Positions 35,072-44,387 of a stretch of 64,000 bases of DNA are shown here, one piece after another. The DNA is from SHVO01 sp041905525. Its GTDB lineage: Bacteria > Pseudomonadota > Alphaproteobacteria > Rhodospirillales > Rhodospirillaceae. The position numbers were made by a program, and so were the translations under genes. Every line of letters begins with the position of its first letter. Position 1 is the stretch's first letter. A model generated the notes under the pieces. The model ran no database searches and was not told the DNA's origin. It saw only the letters and a program-made list of their open reading frames with translations. The stretch spans positions 124,001 to 188,000 of the forward strand of contig JAYRKY010000007.1 in NCBI GenBank assembly GCA_041905525.1, in the 5' to 3' direction.

Positions 35072-37236
35072 GCCGCGTTTTCCGGAAATTTGACGACGAC
35101 GAGCGTGACATCGTCGCTTTGCACGGTGCCGCCCGAGAACGCGGCCAGCGCATCCACGACGGCATCGCAAATTTGCGCGGCGGGAAGATGCGCGTTGGCG
35201 CGCACGACATTCATCAAGCCGTCTTTGCCGAAGGCATCCCCGGTCGGACTCCGCGTCTCCCAAATGCCGTCGGTGCCGATGATCAAGAGACCGCCGGGCG
35301 GCCAGTCCGAACGATCGCTTTCCTGGAAAGTCCAATCGGCATTCACGCCGAGCGGGATGTCCTGAGCTGCGAGTTCCTCGAAGCGCCCAGTGCCGCGGTC
35401 CAAAAACAGCAGCGGACCGTGTCCCGCGCTGATCCACCGGAGCCGGCGCGTTTCGGGTTCGAGCACGAAATAGACCAGTGTGACGAAACGCCCGGCGGCG
35501 GAGTCCGCCGCCACGTGGCGGTTGACCGCGCGCATCACCGGCGGGAGCGCAACATCCGCGACCGAAAAGCTGCGCAAGAGGGCGCGGACCGAGGTCATCG
35601 TCAGCGCCGCGACGATCCCGTGCCCCGACACATCCCCGACCACCACGCCCAGCCGTTCGCGGCCATCGTCCGCGCGAAGCGGAATGAAGTCGTAATAATC
35701 GCCGCCGACCGCCTCGTGGTAGACGCTGCGGCCGGCGATATCGAAGTTGGCGATGCGCGGCGAGGCCGCCGGCAATAATTTCTGTTGAACCTCGCGCGCC
35801 AGGGTCAGGGATTCCTTCACCTGAATGTGGTTGCGCAATTCCGGAACCATCGCATTGAAGACCATCGCAAGGTCGCCGACTTCATCGCGACTGGAGACGT
35901 CGGCCCGCGCATCGAGGTTGCCGCGCGCAAGACCTTCAGCGGTGGCGGCGAGTTCACGCAGCGGGCTCGTAATGGTGCGGGCCGCGAGCGCGGCAAGGCC
36001 GGCGATCATGACCACCAGCGCAATCGAGGCAATGCTCGCGAGACGCACCTCGTTCAAAACGGCCTCGCGCACGTTGTCTTGCGCCTTGTCGGCCGCCCCT
36101 TCGATGTCGTCGACGGGCACGATGTAGAGCAGCGTCGATCCCAGGTTTTCGAGACCGCCGTAAACCCACAGCGCTTCCCGGCCACGATGCAAGCCGCGCT
36201 GGATTCCATCCCGCCCTGCGCTGAGATCGGCGGCGATCGCGTTCGTGAGCGTATCGGCAGCTTCCAGAGCCGTCGTCTCGGGCCGGGCATCCCACGCGAT
36301 CCCGGTGTCCCGGTACAAACTGGACGCGATGACGCGCAACGCCGGCGCGCCGTCGCTCTTTCCCGGCGTGAAGGGGGCGCCCGCGGCATCCACAAGCTGA
36401 ACGATGTAACTCTCCGCGCTCGCGCCGAGACGTGTCTTGAGATTCGCGGAGTCCAGGAACGAAAGGACATCGACGTCGATCGCGGCGACACCTGCGAAGG
36501 CTCCAGCCTCGCCGCGGATCGGCATCGTCGCGGTCAACAGGAGACGGCGGGTCGAAGCGTCTAGGAGTGGCGGATTCCAGACAACATCCTCGGCGGTTCG
36601 TGTGTTCACGTACCACTCGCGCTGGCGCGGGTCGTAGCCGGCAGGATATCCGCCATGGCCGGGGAACGAGGTGTGAACCCCTTCCTCCAGGGTGATGTAT
36701 TGCCAGTAGAAGAGTCCCGGATTGCCATCGGCAAGGCGCCGATAGAGATCGTCCATGCCGGCGAGGCGCCGCATCAGGGGGCGCACCGCGCCCGGCTCGA
36801 CGCCCGGCGGCGTCAAAAATGACTGATGAACACGCGAGATCGGAATGGCCTGAAGCTCACCGGTGGCGGAGGCAATCGCGTGATCGATGGCGAGTTCGGT
36901 CCCGGGCGGCCACGCGCGCGGCGTATCGAAGTCGCTGTGAAAATAAAGGGGGATGTCGCCGACGGGCGGCGCGGCTGTCAGGCGATTTTCCACGTCGCGG
37001 GAAAGCAGGCGCAAGGCCAACTCCACCTGACGCCGGCGCGCTTCCATGAGATCCGACGAAGTGGCGACAGCTTGCAGCAGCTGGGTCTGCATCTCGCCGA
37101 TGGCGGCCGACTTGCCGGCGCCCGCAATCGCGCGCCCGAGGCTCTCAAGCGCCTGCTCGCTGCGCCACGACAGCGCGGCCAGCGGAATGAGGCCGATGAC
37201 GAGAAGGAGGATAAAGAGCTTCGCCTGGATACGCAT
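35068..37236 (-). CDS. Membrane sensor with Cache-like, HAMP and SpoIIE/PP2C phosphatase domains
   Basis: A 722-residue RsbU/SpoIIE-type protein. TM1 lies at about 7-24, a periplasmic double-Cache-like sensor domain at about 27-385 (including PGHGGYPAGYDPRQREWY and VAAIDVDVLSFL), and TM2 around 398-420. HAMP follows with ARGNLDARADVSSRDEVGDL, then a PP2C-type phosphatase core with VGGDYYDF, VVVGDVSGHG, IIGTDGIWE and SDDVTLVVVK. The acidic metal ligands are all present, so it should be active on a Ser/Thr phosphoprotein, classically an anti-sigma-factor antagonist (STAS protein). No STAS or RsbW-like partner is in the window. A predicted EAL-like gene lies 38 bases upstream on the same strand. 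Confidence 0.9.
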   Translation of the reverse strand: MRIQAKLFILLLVIGLIPLAALSWRSEQALESLGRAIAGAGKSAAIGEMQTQLLQAVATSSDLMEARRRQVELALRLLSRDVENRLTAAPPVGDIPLYFHSDFDTPRAWPPGTELAIDHAIASATGELQAIPISRVHQSFLTPPGVEPGAVRPLMRRLAGMDDLYRRLADGNPGLFYWQYITLEEGVHTSFPGHGGYPAGYDPRQREWYVNTRTAEDVVWNPPLLDASTRRLLLTATMPIRGEAGAFAGVAAIDVDVLSFLDSANLKTRLGASAESYIVQLVDAAGAPFTPGKSDGAPALRVIASSLYRDTGIAWDARPETTALEAADTLTNAIAADLSAGRDGIQRGLHRGREALWVYGGLENLGSTLLYIVPVDDIEGAADKAQDNVREAVLNEVRLASIASIALVVMIAGLAALAARTITSPLRELAATAEGLARGNLDARADVSSRDEVGDLAMVFNAMVPELRNHIQVKESLTLAREVQQKLLPAASPRIANFDIAGRSVYHEAVGGDYYDFIPLRADDGRERLGVVVGDVSGHGIVAALTMTSVRALLRSFSVADVALPPVMRAVNRHVAADSAAGRFVTLVYFVLEPETRRLRWISAGHGPLLFLDRGTGRFEELAAQDIPLGVNADWTFQESDRSDWPPGGLLIIGTDGIWETRSPTGDAFGKDGLMNVVRANAHLPAAQICDAVVDALAAFSGGTVQSDDVTLVVVKFPENAA

Positions 37237-37274
37237 TGAAGCCCTATAGCGCGAGACGGTGCTTTATTGCATCC

Positions 37275-38513
37275 CTATTGGGATGCTTTCTTCAGCATGT
37301 CGTCGATCAAGAAGCCCTGGAACAGGTTAATCCCCATCCGGGCGCCGACTTCAAGGGCCCGCTCGTTGTCGACGCGGATGAGCACGGGCAACACACCGCA
37401 GTCGATCAGGTATTTCACGGCCCGTTCGCGTTCCTTCAGGATATCCTCGGCGCCGTTGCGCCAATGGATCTTGGCGATACTTGCGCCAAGGTAGTCCAGG
37501 TCCACGAGGCCCACCGTCTGGGGGAAAATTTGATCGACCGCAATCGTGGCGCCCTTGGATTTGATGAGCCCGCGCGCCACCTGGAATTCGTCGAAATTCT
37601 CGACGATGTTGGACTGGCGGAATTCGAACACCACGTCCTTTAGGACCGCTTCGGGCATGCGCTCGATGAAATTCTCGAATTGCTCGGTGAAAACGCTCTC
37701 GACGTTGAGGTTGACCGAGCAGCGCCCGCCCCTCGTGTGCATCGCCTCGAACGCCTGAAGCAGGATCTGATCTAGCACCAAGGTGAATTCGTTGAATAAG
37801 CGCCCGGAGCCGCGCATCTCGACATCGACGAACAGCGGTTTGCGCAGCAAATCCATGCTGATGAAATATTCCGTCAGCATGCGTTCGAGCGGGCGGCCCG
37901 CCACATGCATGCAGATATCCTGGTCGCGCACGAACGCCTTGATGAACTTGTCGGTGCCGAACTTCTCGTACGCCTTCATCACGTTCTTGATGTCGTTCGT
38001 GGTGAGCGGACGAAGCTGCTTGTTGCCTTCTTCCGGCTCGCCGGCGTTACGCTGGGCGACTTCGGCGTACTTCGCGACCCGGTCGGCCGCGGAGCGGTAG
38101 TTGTTGACGAGGTCGTAGGAGAGCACCAGGCGGCTTTGATCGATGCTGCCGAAGCTACCGGGGAAGTTCCGCTCAATGGTGCGCAACATCTCGACCTTGA
38201 GGTCGCGCACGAGGCCGACAAGGGCCGTCTCGGTGACTTTCGCGAGGATGCCGAAGTCGCAGGACGACACCTGGTAGGTATGACCGTGTCGTCGACCGCC
38301 GATCGCCGCCATACCCTCGCCGATCTGGGCGACCAGGGCCGGGGTCCTTTTGGTTTCGGGAAGCGCGGCGGCGACGCTTACTATTACGAGATTTACTCCC
38401 GCCTCGGGGGCATGACGCCATTGCCCCATATCCTGAACCAGCGCGCGCAGGTCTTTCACCCGCACCCGGCCTGCCCCGTCTTGTCCTGCTGGTGTGGACG
38501 CTACGTCAGACAT
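37275..38513 (-). CDS. EAL-domain-like protein, catalytically degenerate
   Basis: A 412-residue cytosolic protein. The C-terminal part (about 220-410) follows the EAL-domain pattern: SVNLNVESVF, VVFEFRQSNIVENFDEF, IAVDQIFPQTVGLVDLDYLGASIAKIHW and NLFQGFLIDDM. The residues that define catalysis are changed: no EAL or EVL triplet is found (DVEMRG at the corresponding place) and the DDFG loop reads DQIF. Phosphodiesterase activity is therefore unlikely and a binding or regulatory role more so. The N-terminal 200 residues match nothing I recognise. It lies just upstream of the SpoIIE phosphatase gene, suggesting a joint signalling unit. Confidence 0.78.
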   Translation of the reverse strand: MSDVASTPAGQDGAGRVRVKDLRALVQDMGQWRHAPEAGVNLVIVSVAAALPETKRTPALVAQIGEGMAAIGGRRHGHTYQVSSCDFGILAKVTETALVGLVRDLKVEMLRTIERNFPGSFGSIDQSRLVLSYDLVNNYRSAADRVAKYAEVAQRNAGEPEEGNKQLRPLTTNDIKNVMKAYEKFGTDKFIKAFVRDQDICMHVAGRPLERMLTEYFISMDLLRKPLFVDVEMRGSGRLFNEFTLVLDQILLQAFEAMHTRGGRCSVNLNVESVFTEQFENFIERMPEAVLKDVVFEFRQSNIVENFDEFQVARGLIKSKGATIAVDQIFPQTVGLVDLDYLGASIAKIHWRNGAEDILKERERAVKYLIDCGVLPVLIRVDNERALEVGARMGINLFQGFLIDDMLKKASQ

Positions 38514-38819
38514 TCCATCCCGGTCCTAGCCGAAGGCCACGGTCCGAGGACCGCTCAACTCTAGCGTCGTCAATCATAGAGGCCCTCTTTCGGGCAAGCT
38601 ATCCCTAACGGTTGCATTGGTCAAATAAAGCCATGATAAATTTGAACTTTCCTATCCTTCTGGCCAGTAGCCCTACCCCTTTTGCGAACCGATATTATGT
38701 AGCCTTGAGCGACCCCAAAACCCGGCAGAATGTCTTGATGGAAAAAGATAAACCGGAAATTGGGGTTCCCGGCGGGCCGGGAGTAAAGGACAATGGAGTG
38801 AAAAGGGCTGGGAGGTACC
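38514..38819. other. Divergent intergenic region before the beta-oxidation block
   Basis: A 306-base region with a relatively A/T-rich centre (38620-38710) that must contain the promoters for the EAL-like gene and for the fatty-acid operon. A short open frame from 38612 overlaps the next gene out of frame and shows no coding character. No FadR-like or other operator was recognised. Confidence 0.5.
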
Positions 38820-39128
38820 ATGGGCCTGGAAGATCTGGTCGGCGAGATGTCGGCCCAAGCCGATAAGCTCAAAGAGTTGAATCACTCTGTTTTGTTCGAC
38901 CTCGGGGACGACGGCAAAATCTTGCTCGATGCGACCGGCGGAGAGGTCAAGATCACTCCGAACCCGGACACCGACGACGCGGAGACCACGCTTGTGCTCT
39001 CCAGCGAAAATCTCGTTAAGCTTGTGAACGGCGATCTCAATCCGATGGTGGCATTCACGTTGGGCAAGCTGAAGGTCTTCGGCTCGAAAGGCATCGCCCT
39101 GAAACTCTCCAGCCTTCTCGACAAATAG
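38820..39128 (+). CDS. SCP2 sterol-binding-like domain protein
   Basis: A 102-residue stand-alone SCP-2 fold protein; ATG at 38820 is preceded by GGGAGG. The family pattern is visible as VLFDLGDDGKILLDATGGEV, then TLVLSSENLVKLVNGDLNPM and FTLGKLKVFGSKGIALKL. SCP2 domains bind acyl-CoA or other lipids in a hydrophobic tunnel. As first gene of the beta-oxidation block, 15 bases before the acyl-CoA ligase, it probably carries fatty acyl substrates. Confidence 0.88.
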   Translation: MGLEDLVGEMSAQADKLKELNHSVLFDLGDDGKILLDATGGEVKITPNPDTDDAETTLVLSSENLVKLVNGDLNPMVAFTLGKLKVFGSKGIALKLSSLLDK

Positions 39129-39143
39129 GCCCCGGCAGCCCGT

Positions 39144-40841
39144 ATGAACCCAGACGGATCATCGCGCTCTCCGACCTATCCGTGGCTGCGGAACTATCCC
39201 GCATACGCCCCGTGGAACATGCCGCTGCCGGCGGTTCCGGTGTTCAATATTCTCCATGACGCGACGGCGAAGTACGCCAACCGCCCGGCGATGGACTTCT
39301 TCGGCAAGCATTGGACCTATGCCGAGACGGCGGAAATGGCGGCGCGCGCGGCCAAGGGGTTCCAGAAGCTTGGCGTGACCAAGGGCACGCGCGTCGGCCT
39401 GCTTCTTCCGAACACGCCGTACTATATCGCGGCCTATTTCGGCGTGCTGATGGCCGGCGGCATCGTCGTGAACATGAACCCGCTTTACGCGGTGCGCGAA
39501 CTCGAGGCCATGGTGAAGGATTCCGGCGCGGAGATCGTGGTCACGATGGATTTGACCGCGATGTACCCGAAGGCGCGCACTCTTCTCAACAACACGCACA
39601 TGCGCAAGCTGGTGGTGTGCTCCATGACGGAGGCGCTACCGCTCGGCACAGCCGTTCTGTTCAATCTTTTCCGGCGCTCGACCGTTGCGAACGTCGAAGA
39701 GGACGACCGGCAAATCTGGTGGGAAGACCTGGTCGACAACGACGGCAAGCCGGACGCGGTGGCGATCGATCCGAAGGAAGATGTCGCCGTGCTTCAATAT
39801 ACCGGCGGCACGACCGGCCTTCCTAAAGGCGCCATGCTGACCCACGCCAACATATCCGCCAACGTCCGCATGGTGTCGTGCTGGCATGGCAGTCCGGTCT
39901 ACGGCCACGAGAAATTCCTCGCGGCGCTGCCGTTCTTCCACGTGTTCGCCATGACCGTCGCGCTACTGTGCGCGATGGACCTCGGCGCGGAAATCATCAT
40001 GATGCCGCGCTTCGAGCTCAAGGATGCGCTGAAGCAGATCAGCAAGAAGAAGCCCACGGTTTTCCCGGCCGTGCCGACCATCTTCACGGCCATCAACACA
40101 TCGCCCCTCAGCAAGAATTACGATCTCACCTCGCTGAAAGTGTGCATCTCCGGCGGCGCGCCGTTGCCGATCGAGGTAAAACACGAATTCGAGGAGACCA
40201 GCGGCTGCGTGGTGGTCGAAGGCTACGGCCTCTCGGAAACCTCGCCGGTCGTCTGCACCAATCCGACCCAAGGGGTGAACAAGTCGGGCTCGGTGGGCCT
40301 TCCGATGCCGGGCACGATCATCGAAATTCGCGCGCTGGATGACGACCGCGTTTTGGGCGTCGGTGAAAAGGGCGAGATCTGCGTGCGCGGGCCGCAAGTC
40401 ATGAAGGGCTATTGGAATCGCCCCGAAGACACCGCCGAGGTGATGAAGAACGGCGCCTTCCATACCGGCGACGTCGGTTACATGGACGATGACGGGTACG
40501 TTTTCATCGTCGATCGCATCAAGGACATGATCAACGCATCCGGATACAAAATCTATCCGCGCATGGTCGAAGAAGCGGTTCACTTGCACCCCGCGGTCGA
40601 GGAAGTGATTGTGATCGGCGTCGACGATCCTTATCGCGGGCAGGCGCCGAAGGCTTTTATCAAAGTGCGCGCAGGCATGACGCTGACGGAAGCCGATATC
40701 CGGGAGTTCTTGAAGGACAAGCTCTCGAAGATCGAACAGCCCGCTCAATATGAATTCAGAGATGTCCTGCCGAAGACGCTCATCGGCAAACTTTCGAAGA
40801 AGGAATTGAAACAGGAAGAGGCCGCCAAGTCGGGCGGCTGA
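39144..40841 (+). CDS. fadD: Long-chain fatty-acid--CoA ligase
   Basis: A 565-residue adenylate-forming enzyme activating fatty acids with ATP and CoA. The AMP-binding P-loop is YTGGTTGLPKGAMLTH, the adenine motif VEGYGLSETSPVV, and the hinge and A8 region DRIKDMINASGYKIYPR. The A10 Lys region is TLIGKLSKKEL. Length and motifs match FadD rather than short-chain synthetases. Cytosolic or membrane-associated. It is the second gene of the operon; thiolase follows after 39 bases. Confidence 0.92.
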   Translation: MNPDGSSRSPTYPWLRNYPAYAPWNMPLPAVPVFNILHDATAKYANRPAMDFFGKHWTYAETAEMAARAAKGFQKLGVTKGTRVGLLLPNTPYYIAAYFGVLMAGGIVVNMNPLYAVRELEAMVKDSGAEIVVTMDLTAMYPKARTLLNNTHMRKLVVCSMTEALPLGTAVLFNLFRRSTVANVEEDDRQIWWEDLVDNDGKPDAVAIDPKEDVAVLQYTGGTTGLPKGAMLTHANISANVRMVSCWHGSPVYGHEKFLAALPFFHVFAMTVALLCAMDLGAEIIMMPRFELKDALKQISKKKPTVFPAVPTIFTAINTSPLSKNYDLTSLKVCISGGAPLPIEVKHEFEETSGCVVVEGYGLSETSPVVCTNPTQGVNKSGSVGLPMPGTIIEIRALDDDRVLGVGEKGEICVRGPQVMKGYWNRPEDTAEVMKNGAFHTGDVGYMDDDGYVFIVDRIKDMINASGYKIYPRMVEEAVHLHPAVEEVIVIGVDDPYRGQAPKAFIKVRAGMTLTEADIREFLKDKLSKIEQPAQYEFRDVLPKTLIGKLSKKELKQEEAAKSGG

Positions 40842-40880
40842 ACCTGTTCACACAACGACACAGGCAAAGGGAACAAAGCC

Positions 40881-42017
40881 ATGACCAACGTCGTCATCTG
40901 CGGTTACGCCCGCTCGCCGTTCACGCTCGCAAACAAGGGCGCGCTGAAGAAGACGCGCCCCGACGATCTGGCGGCCGCCGTCATCAAGGCCCTGGTCGAA
41001 CGCACCAAGGTGAACCCCGACGACATCGAAGACGTTGCCTTGGGCTGCGCCTTCCCCGAGGGCGAGCAAGGCATGAACATGGGCCGGCTTGTCGCATTCC
41101 TTGCCGGCCTTCCCAACAGCGCCGCGGGCGATACCGTGAACCGTTTCTGCGGATCGTCGATGCAGACCATTCATCAGGCAGCGGGTTCAATCATGATGGG
41201 CGCCGGTGACGCTTTCATCGCCGCGGGCGTCGAGAGCATGAGCCGCGTGCCCATGGGCGGTTACAATTTCATGCCCAACCCGATCCTCGTCGATGCCGGA
41301 CACGCGGCTTATATCGGCATGGGCGAAACCGCCGAAAACCTTGCCCAGAAATATCAGATCCCGCGGGCGAAGCAGGAAGCCTTCGCTGTGGAAAGTCATC
41401 AGCGCGCCTCCAAAGCGCAGGCCGCCGGCAAGTTTAAGGACGAGATCGTCCCGGTGAAGGGCGAAGGCGGAATGGTGGACACGGACGGCTGCATTCGCCC
41501 GGACACCAATCTGGAAGCTCTCGCGGGCCTGAAGCCAGCCTTCAAGGAAACCGGCTCGGTCACAGCGGGCACATCTTCCCCGCTCACAGACGGTGCTTCA
41601 GCGGTCCTGGTGTGCAGCGAGCAATACGCCGCGAAGAACAACTTGAAGCCTCTCGCCCGCATCAAATCGATCGCGGTCGCGGGCTGCGCGCCGGAGATCA
41701 TGGGCATCGGCCCGGTGCCCGCCGTGCAGAAGGCCCTGCTGCGCGCCGGCCTCAAGCTGAACCAGATCGATATCATCGAACTGAATGAAGCCTTCGCAGC
41801 GCAGGCGATGTCCGTGATGCAGGAACTGGGGCTCGATCCGGCGAAAACCAATATCGACGGCGGCGCGCTCGCGATGGGGCACCCACTCGGTGCCTCCGGC
41901 GGACGCATCACCGGCAAGGCCGCTGCGCTCCTGCAACGTGAAAAGAAGAAGTACGCCCTCGCCAGCATGTGCATCGGCGGCGGGCAAGGCATCGCGACCG
42001 TTCTCGAAGCCCTTTAA
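40881..42017 (+). CDS. fadA: Acetyl-CoA acyltransferase (3-ketoacyl-CoA thiolase)
   Basis: A 378-residue thiolase catalysing the final cleavage of beta-oxidation. The nucleophilic Cys is in VNRFCGSSMQTIH, the His in MGHPLGASGGR, and the second Cys in SMCIGGGQG; NEAFAAQAM is also conserved. The chain is slightly shorter than the usual 390 residues but no motif is missing. It is followed after 13 bases by the hydroxyacyl-CoA dehydrogenase/hydratase gene, so the two form the trifunctional module. Confidence 0.94.
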   Translation: MTNVVICGYARSPFTLANKGALKKTRPDDLAAAVIKALVERTKVNPDDIEDVALGCAFPEGEQGMNMGRLVAFLAGLPNSAAGDTVNRFCGSSMQTIHQAAGSIMMGAGDAFIAAGVESMSRVPMGGYNFMPNPILVDAGHAAYIGMGETAENLAQKYQIPRAKQEAFAVESHQRASKAQAAGKFKDEIVPVKGEGGMVDTDGCIRPDTNLEALAGLKPAFKETGSVTAGTSSPLTDGASAVLVCSEQYAAKNNLKPLARIKSIAVAGCAPEIMGIGPVPAVQKALLRAGLKLNQIDIIELNEAFAAQAMSVMQELGLDPAKTNIDGGALAMGHPLGASGGRITGKAAALLQREKKKYALASMCIGGGQGIATVLEAL

Positions 42018-42030
42018 CGGAGATCGGCCC

Positions 42031-44367
42031 ATGGCTGAGATCAAAAAAGCCGCCGTTATCGGCGCGGGCGTGATGGGAGCGGGCATCGCCGCGCACATCA
42101 CCAATGCCGGAGTGCCTGTGGTGCTCCTCGACATCGTTCCGAAGGATGGCGCCAATCGCAATGCGATCGCCGAAGGCGCCGTGGCGAAGCTGCAAAAGGC
42201 AGATCCGGCGCCGTTCATGTCCAAGCGCAATGCGGGCCTCATCACGACCGGCAACCTGGAAGACAATCTCGATCTTCTGGCGGAGTGCGACTGGATCGTG
42301 GAGGCTGTGATCGAGCGCCTCGACATCAAACAGGACCTCTACAAGAAAGTAGAGAAGCACCGGAAGAAGGGCTCGGTGGTGTCGTCCAACACCTCCACCA
42401 TCCCACTCAAGGAACTCACCGCCGGCATGCCCGAGGGCATGGTGTCGGACTTCATGATCACGCACTTCTTCAATCCGCCGCGCTACATGCGGCTGCTGGA
42501 GATCGTGGGCGGCCCCAAAACCCGCGCCGACGCGCTCAAGATGGTGCGCGATTTCTGCGATATCCGCCTCGGCAAAGGCGTGGTCGTCGCGAAAGACACG
42601 CCCGGCTTCATCGGCAACCGCATCGGCATCTACTGGATGCAGAACGCCGTGGTGGAGGCCTTGAACCTGGGCCTGACGATCGATGAAGCGGACGCGGTCG
42701 GCTCACGGCCCTTCGGAATTCCGAAAACGGGCGTGTTCGGCCTGCTCGATCTGATCGGCATCGATCTGATGCCGCACCTGACGAAATCCATGCTGTCGCT
42801 CCTGCCCAAGACCGACCCTTATGTGGCGATTTCCGGGGAAGTGCCGGTCGTCACGACGATGCTGAAAAACGGATGGATCGGACGTAAGGGGCCGAGCGGC
42901 TTCTATCGCCTGCGCAAGGACGGCGCCAACAAGATCAAGGAAAGCATCAACCTCAAGACCGGCGAGTACGCGCCCAGCGTGAAATCCAGCCTCGAGAGCG
43001 TCGATGCCGGCAAGAAGGGTGGCCTCAAGGGCGTGGTCGAGCATTCCGATAAAGGCGGCGCTTACGCCTGGAAGCTCGCCAGCAAGGGCCTGACCTATAC
43101 GGCGGCGCTTGTGCCTGAAATCGCCGACACCATCGTTGACGTCGACGAGGCGATGAAGGACGGCTATGGCTGGAAGAACGGGCCGTTCGAACTTATCGAT
43201 CAACTCGGCGCCAAGTGGTTCGCGGACAAACTTGCCGCGGAGAAAATGGACGTGCCCCCGCTCCTGAAACTCGCTGCGGAAAAGGGCGGCTTCTACAAAA
43301 CCGAAGGCAAGGCGCTCAAGTACCTCACCGTCAGCGGCGAATATAAAGATGTCGTCAGGGCGCCGGGCGTCTTGCGCCTGTCAGACGTCAAGCGCGGCGC
43401 GACACCGATCATCAAGAACCCATCCGCGAAGGTGTGGGATCTCGGCGACGGCGTTGCCTGTTTCGAATTCACCTCGCGCGCCAACAGTCTCGATCCGATG
43501 ACGATGCAGGGCTACAAGGACGTCCTGAAGCTCTTCAAGAATGACAAATCGTGGAAAGGGCTCGTGATCCACAACGAGGGCCCGAACTTCTCCGTCGGCG
43601 CCAATATCGGCCTCATGCTCTTCGCAGCCAACATCGCGATCTACAGCGAGATCGAAACGCAGATCGAGGACGGCCAGAAGACCTACATGCAACTCAAGCA
43701 GGCGCCGTTCCCCGTGGTCGCCGCGCCCTTGGGTATGGCGCTGGGCGGCGGATGTGAAATTCTGCTGCATAGCGCGGCCATCCAGGCTCATGCCGAAACC
43801 TACACCGGTCTGGTCGAGGTCGGTGTCGGCGTCATTCCCGCTTGGGGCGGCTGCAAGGAGATGCTGCTGCGCTTCAAGAAGGATCCGAAGCTGCCCAAGG
43901 GACCGATTCCGGCGGTGGCGAAGGCGTTCGAGATGATCGGCACCGCCCAGGTGGCGAAGTCGGCCTTCGAAGCCAAGGAGATGGGCATCCTGCGCAAGGA
44001 CGACGGCATCACCATGAACCGCGACCGCCTGCTGGCGGATGCGAAAGCCAAGGTGCTGAAGCTCGCCGAGAACTATGCCCCGCCGAAGGAAGAGACCATC
44101 TCGCTTCCGGGCGCGGGCGGGATCGCGGCACTGAAGGTCGCATTGCAGGGGCTGATGCTCCAAGGCAAGGTCACGCCGCACGATGAGACGGTGTCGCTGG
44201 CTTTGGCCAGCGTGTTGACTGGCGGCAAGACCGACTTCAAGGACGAGCTGACCGAGAAGGACCTGCTCAAGCTGGAGCGGAACGCTTTCCTGGAACTGGC
44301 GAAGAACCCCAAGACCCTGGCGCGCATGGAGCACATGCTCGACACCGGCAAACCGTTACGCAACTGA
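42031..44367 (+). CDS. Bifunctional 3-hydroxyacyl-CoA dehydrogenase/enoyl-CoA hydratase (FadN-type domain order)
   Basis: A 778-residue protein; the start is the ATG of MAEIKKAAVIGAG, 13 bases after fadA, since the longer frame lies inside fadA. The dehydrogenase comes first: NAD-binding AVIGAGVMGAGIAAH (about 6-20), the catalytic His region ITHFFNPPRYM, and PGFIGNRIG. A second C-terminal dehydrogenase-like domain follows. The hydratase/crotonase domain is at about 470-700 with oxyanion loops NFSVGANIGL and MALGGGCEILLHS. This order is the reverse of E. coli FadB/FadJ and matches Bacillus FadN and many alphaproteobacterial homologues. It performs the middle two steps of beta-oxidation. Confidence 0.92.
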   Translation: MAEIKKAAVIGAGVMGAGIAAHITNAGVPVVLLDIVPKDGANRNAIAEGAVAKLQKADPAPFMSKRNAGLITTGNLEDNLDLLAECDWIVEAVIERLDIKQDLYKKVEKHRKKGSVVSSNTSTIPLKELTAGMPEGMVSDFMITHFFNPPRYMRLLEIVGGPKTRADALKMVRDFCDIRLGKGVVVAKDTPGFIGNRIGIYWMQNAVVEALNLGLTIDEADAVGSRPFGIPKTGVFGLLDLIGIDLMPHLTKSMLSLLPKTDPYVAISGEVPVVTTMLKNGWIGRKGPSGFYRLRKDGANKIKESINLKTGEYAPSVKSSLESVDAGKKGGLKGVVEHSDKGGAYAWKLASKGLTYTAALVPEIADTIVDVDEAMKDGYGWKNGPFELIDQLGAKWFADKLAAEKMDVPPLLKLAAEKGGFYKTEGKALKYLTVSGEYKDVVRAPGVLRLSDVKRGATPIIKNPSAKVWDLGDGVACFEFTSRANSLDPMTMQGYKDVLKLFKNDKSWKGLVIHNEGPNFSVGANIGLMLFAANIAIYSEIETQIEDGQKTYMQLKQAPFPVVAAPLGMALGGGCEILLHSAAIQAHAETYTGLVEVGVGVIPAWGGCKEMLLRFKKDPKLPKGPIPAVAKAFEMIGTAQVAKSAFEAKEMGILRKDDGITMNRDRLLADAKAKVLKLAENYAPPKEETISLPGAGGIAALKVALQGLMLQGKVTPHDETVSLALASVLTGGKTDFKDELTEKDLLKLERNAFLELAKNPKTLARMEHMLDTGKPLRN

Positions 44368-44387
44368 GCCTGTAGATCGTAGAGTTG

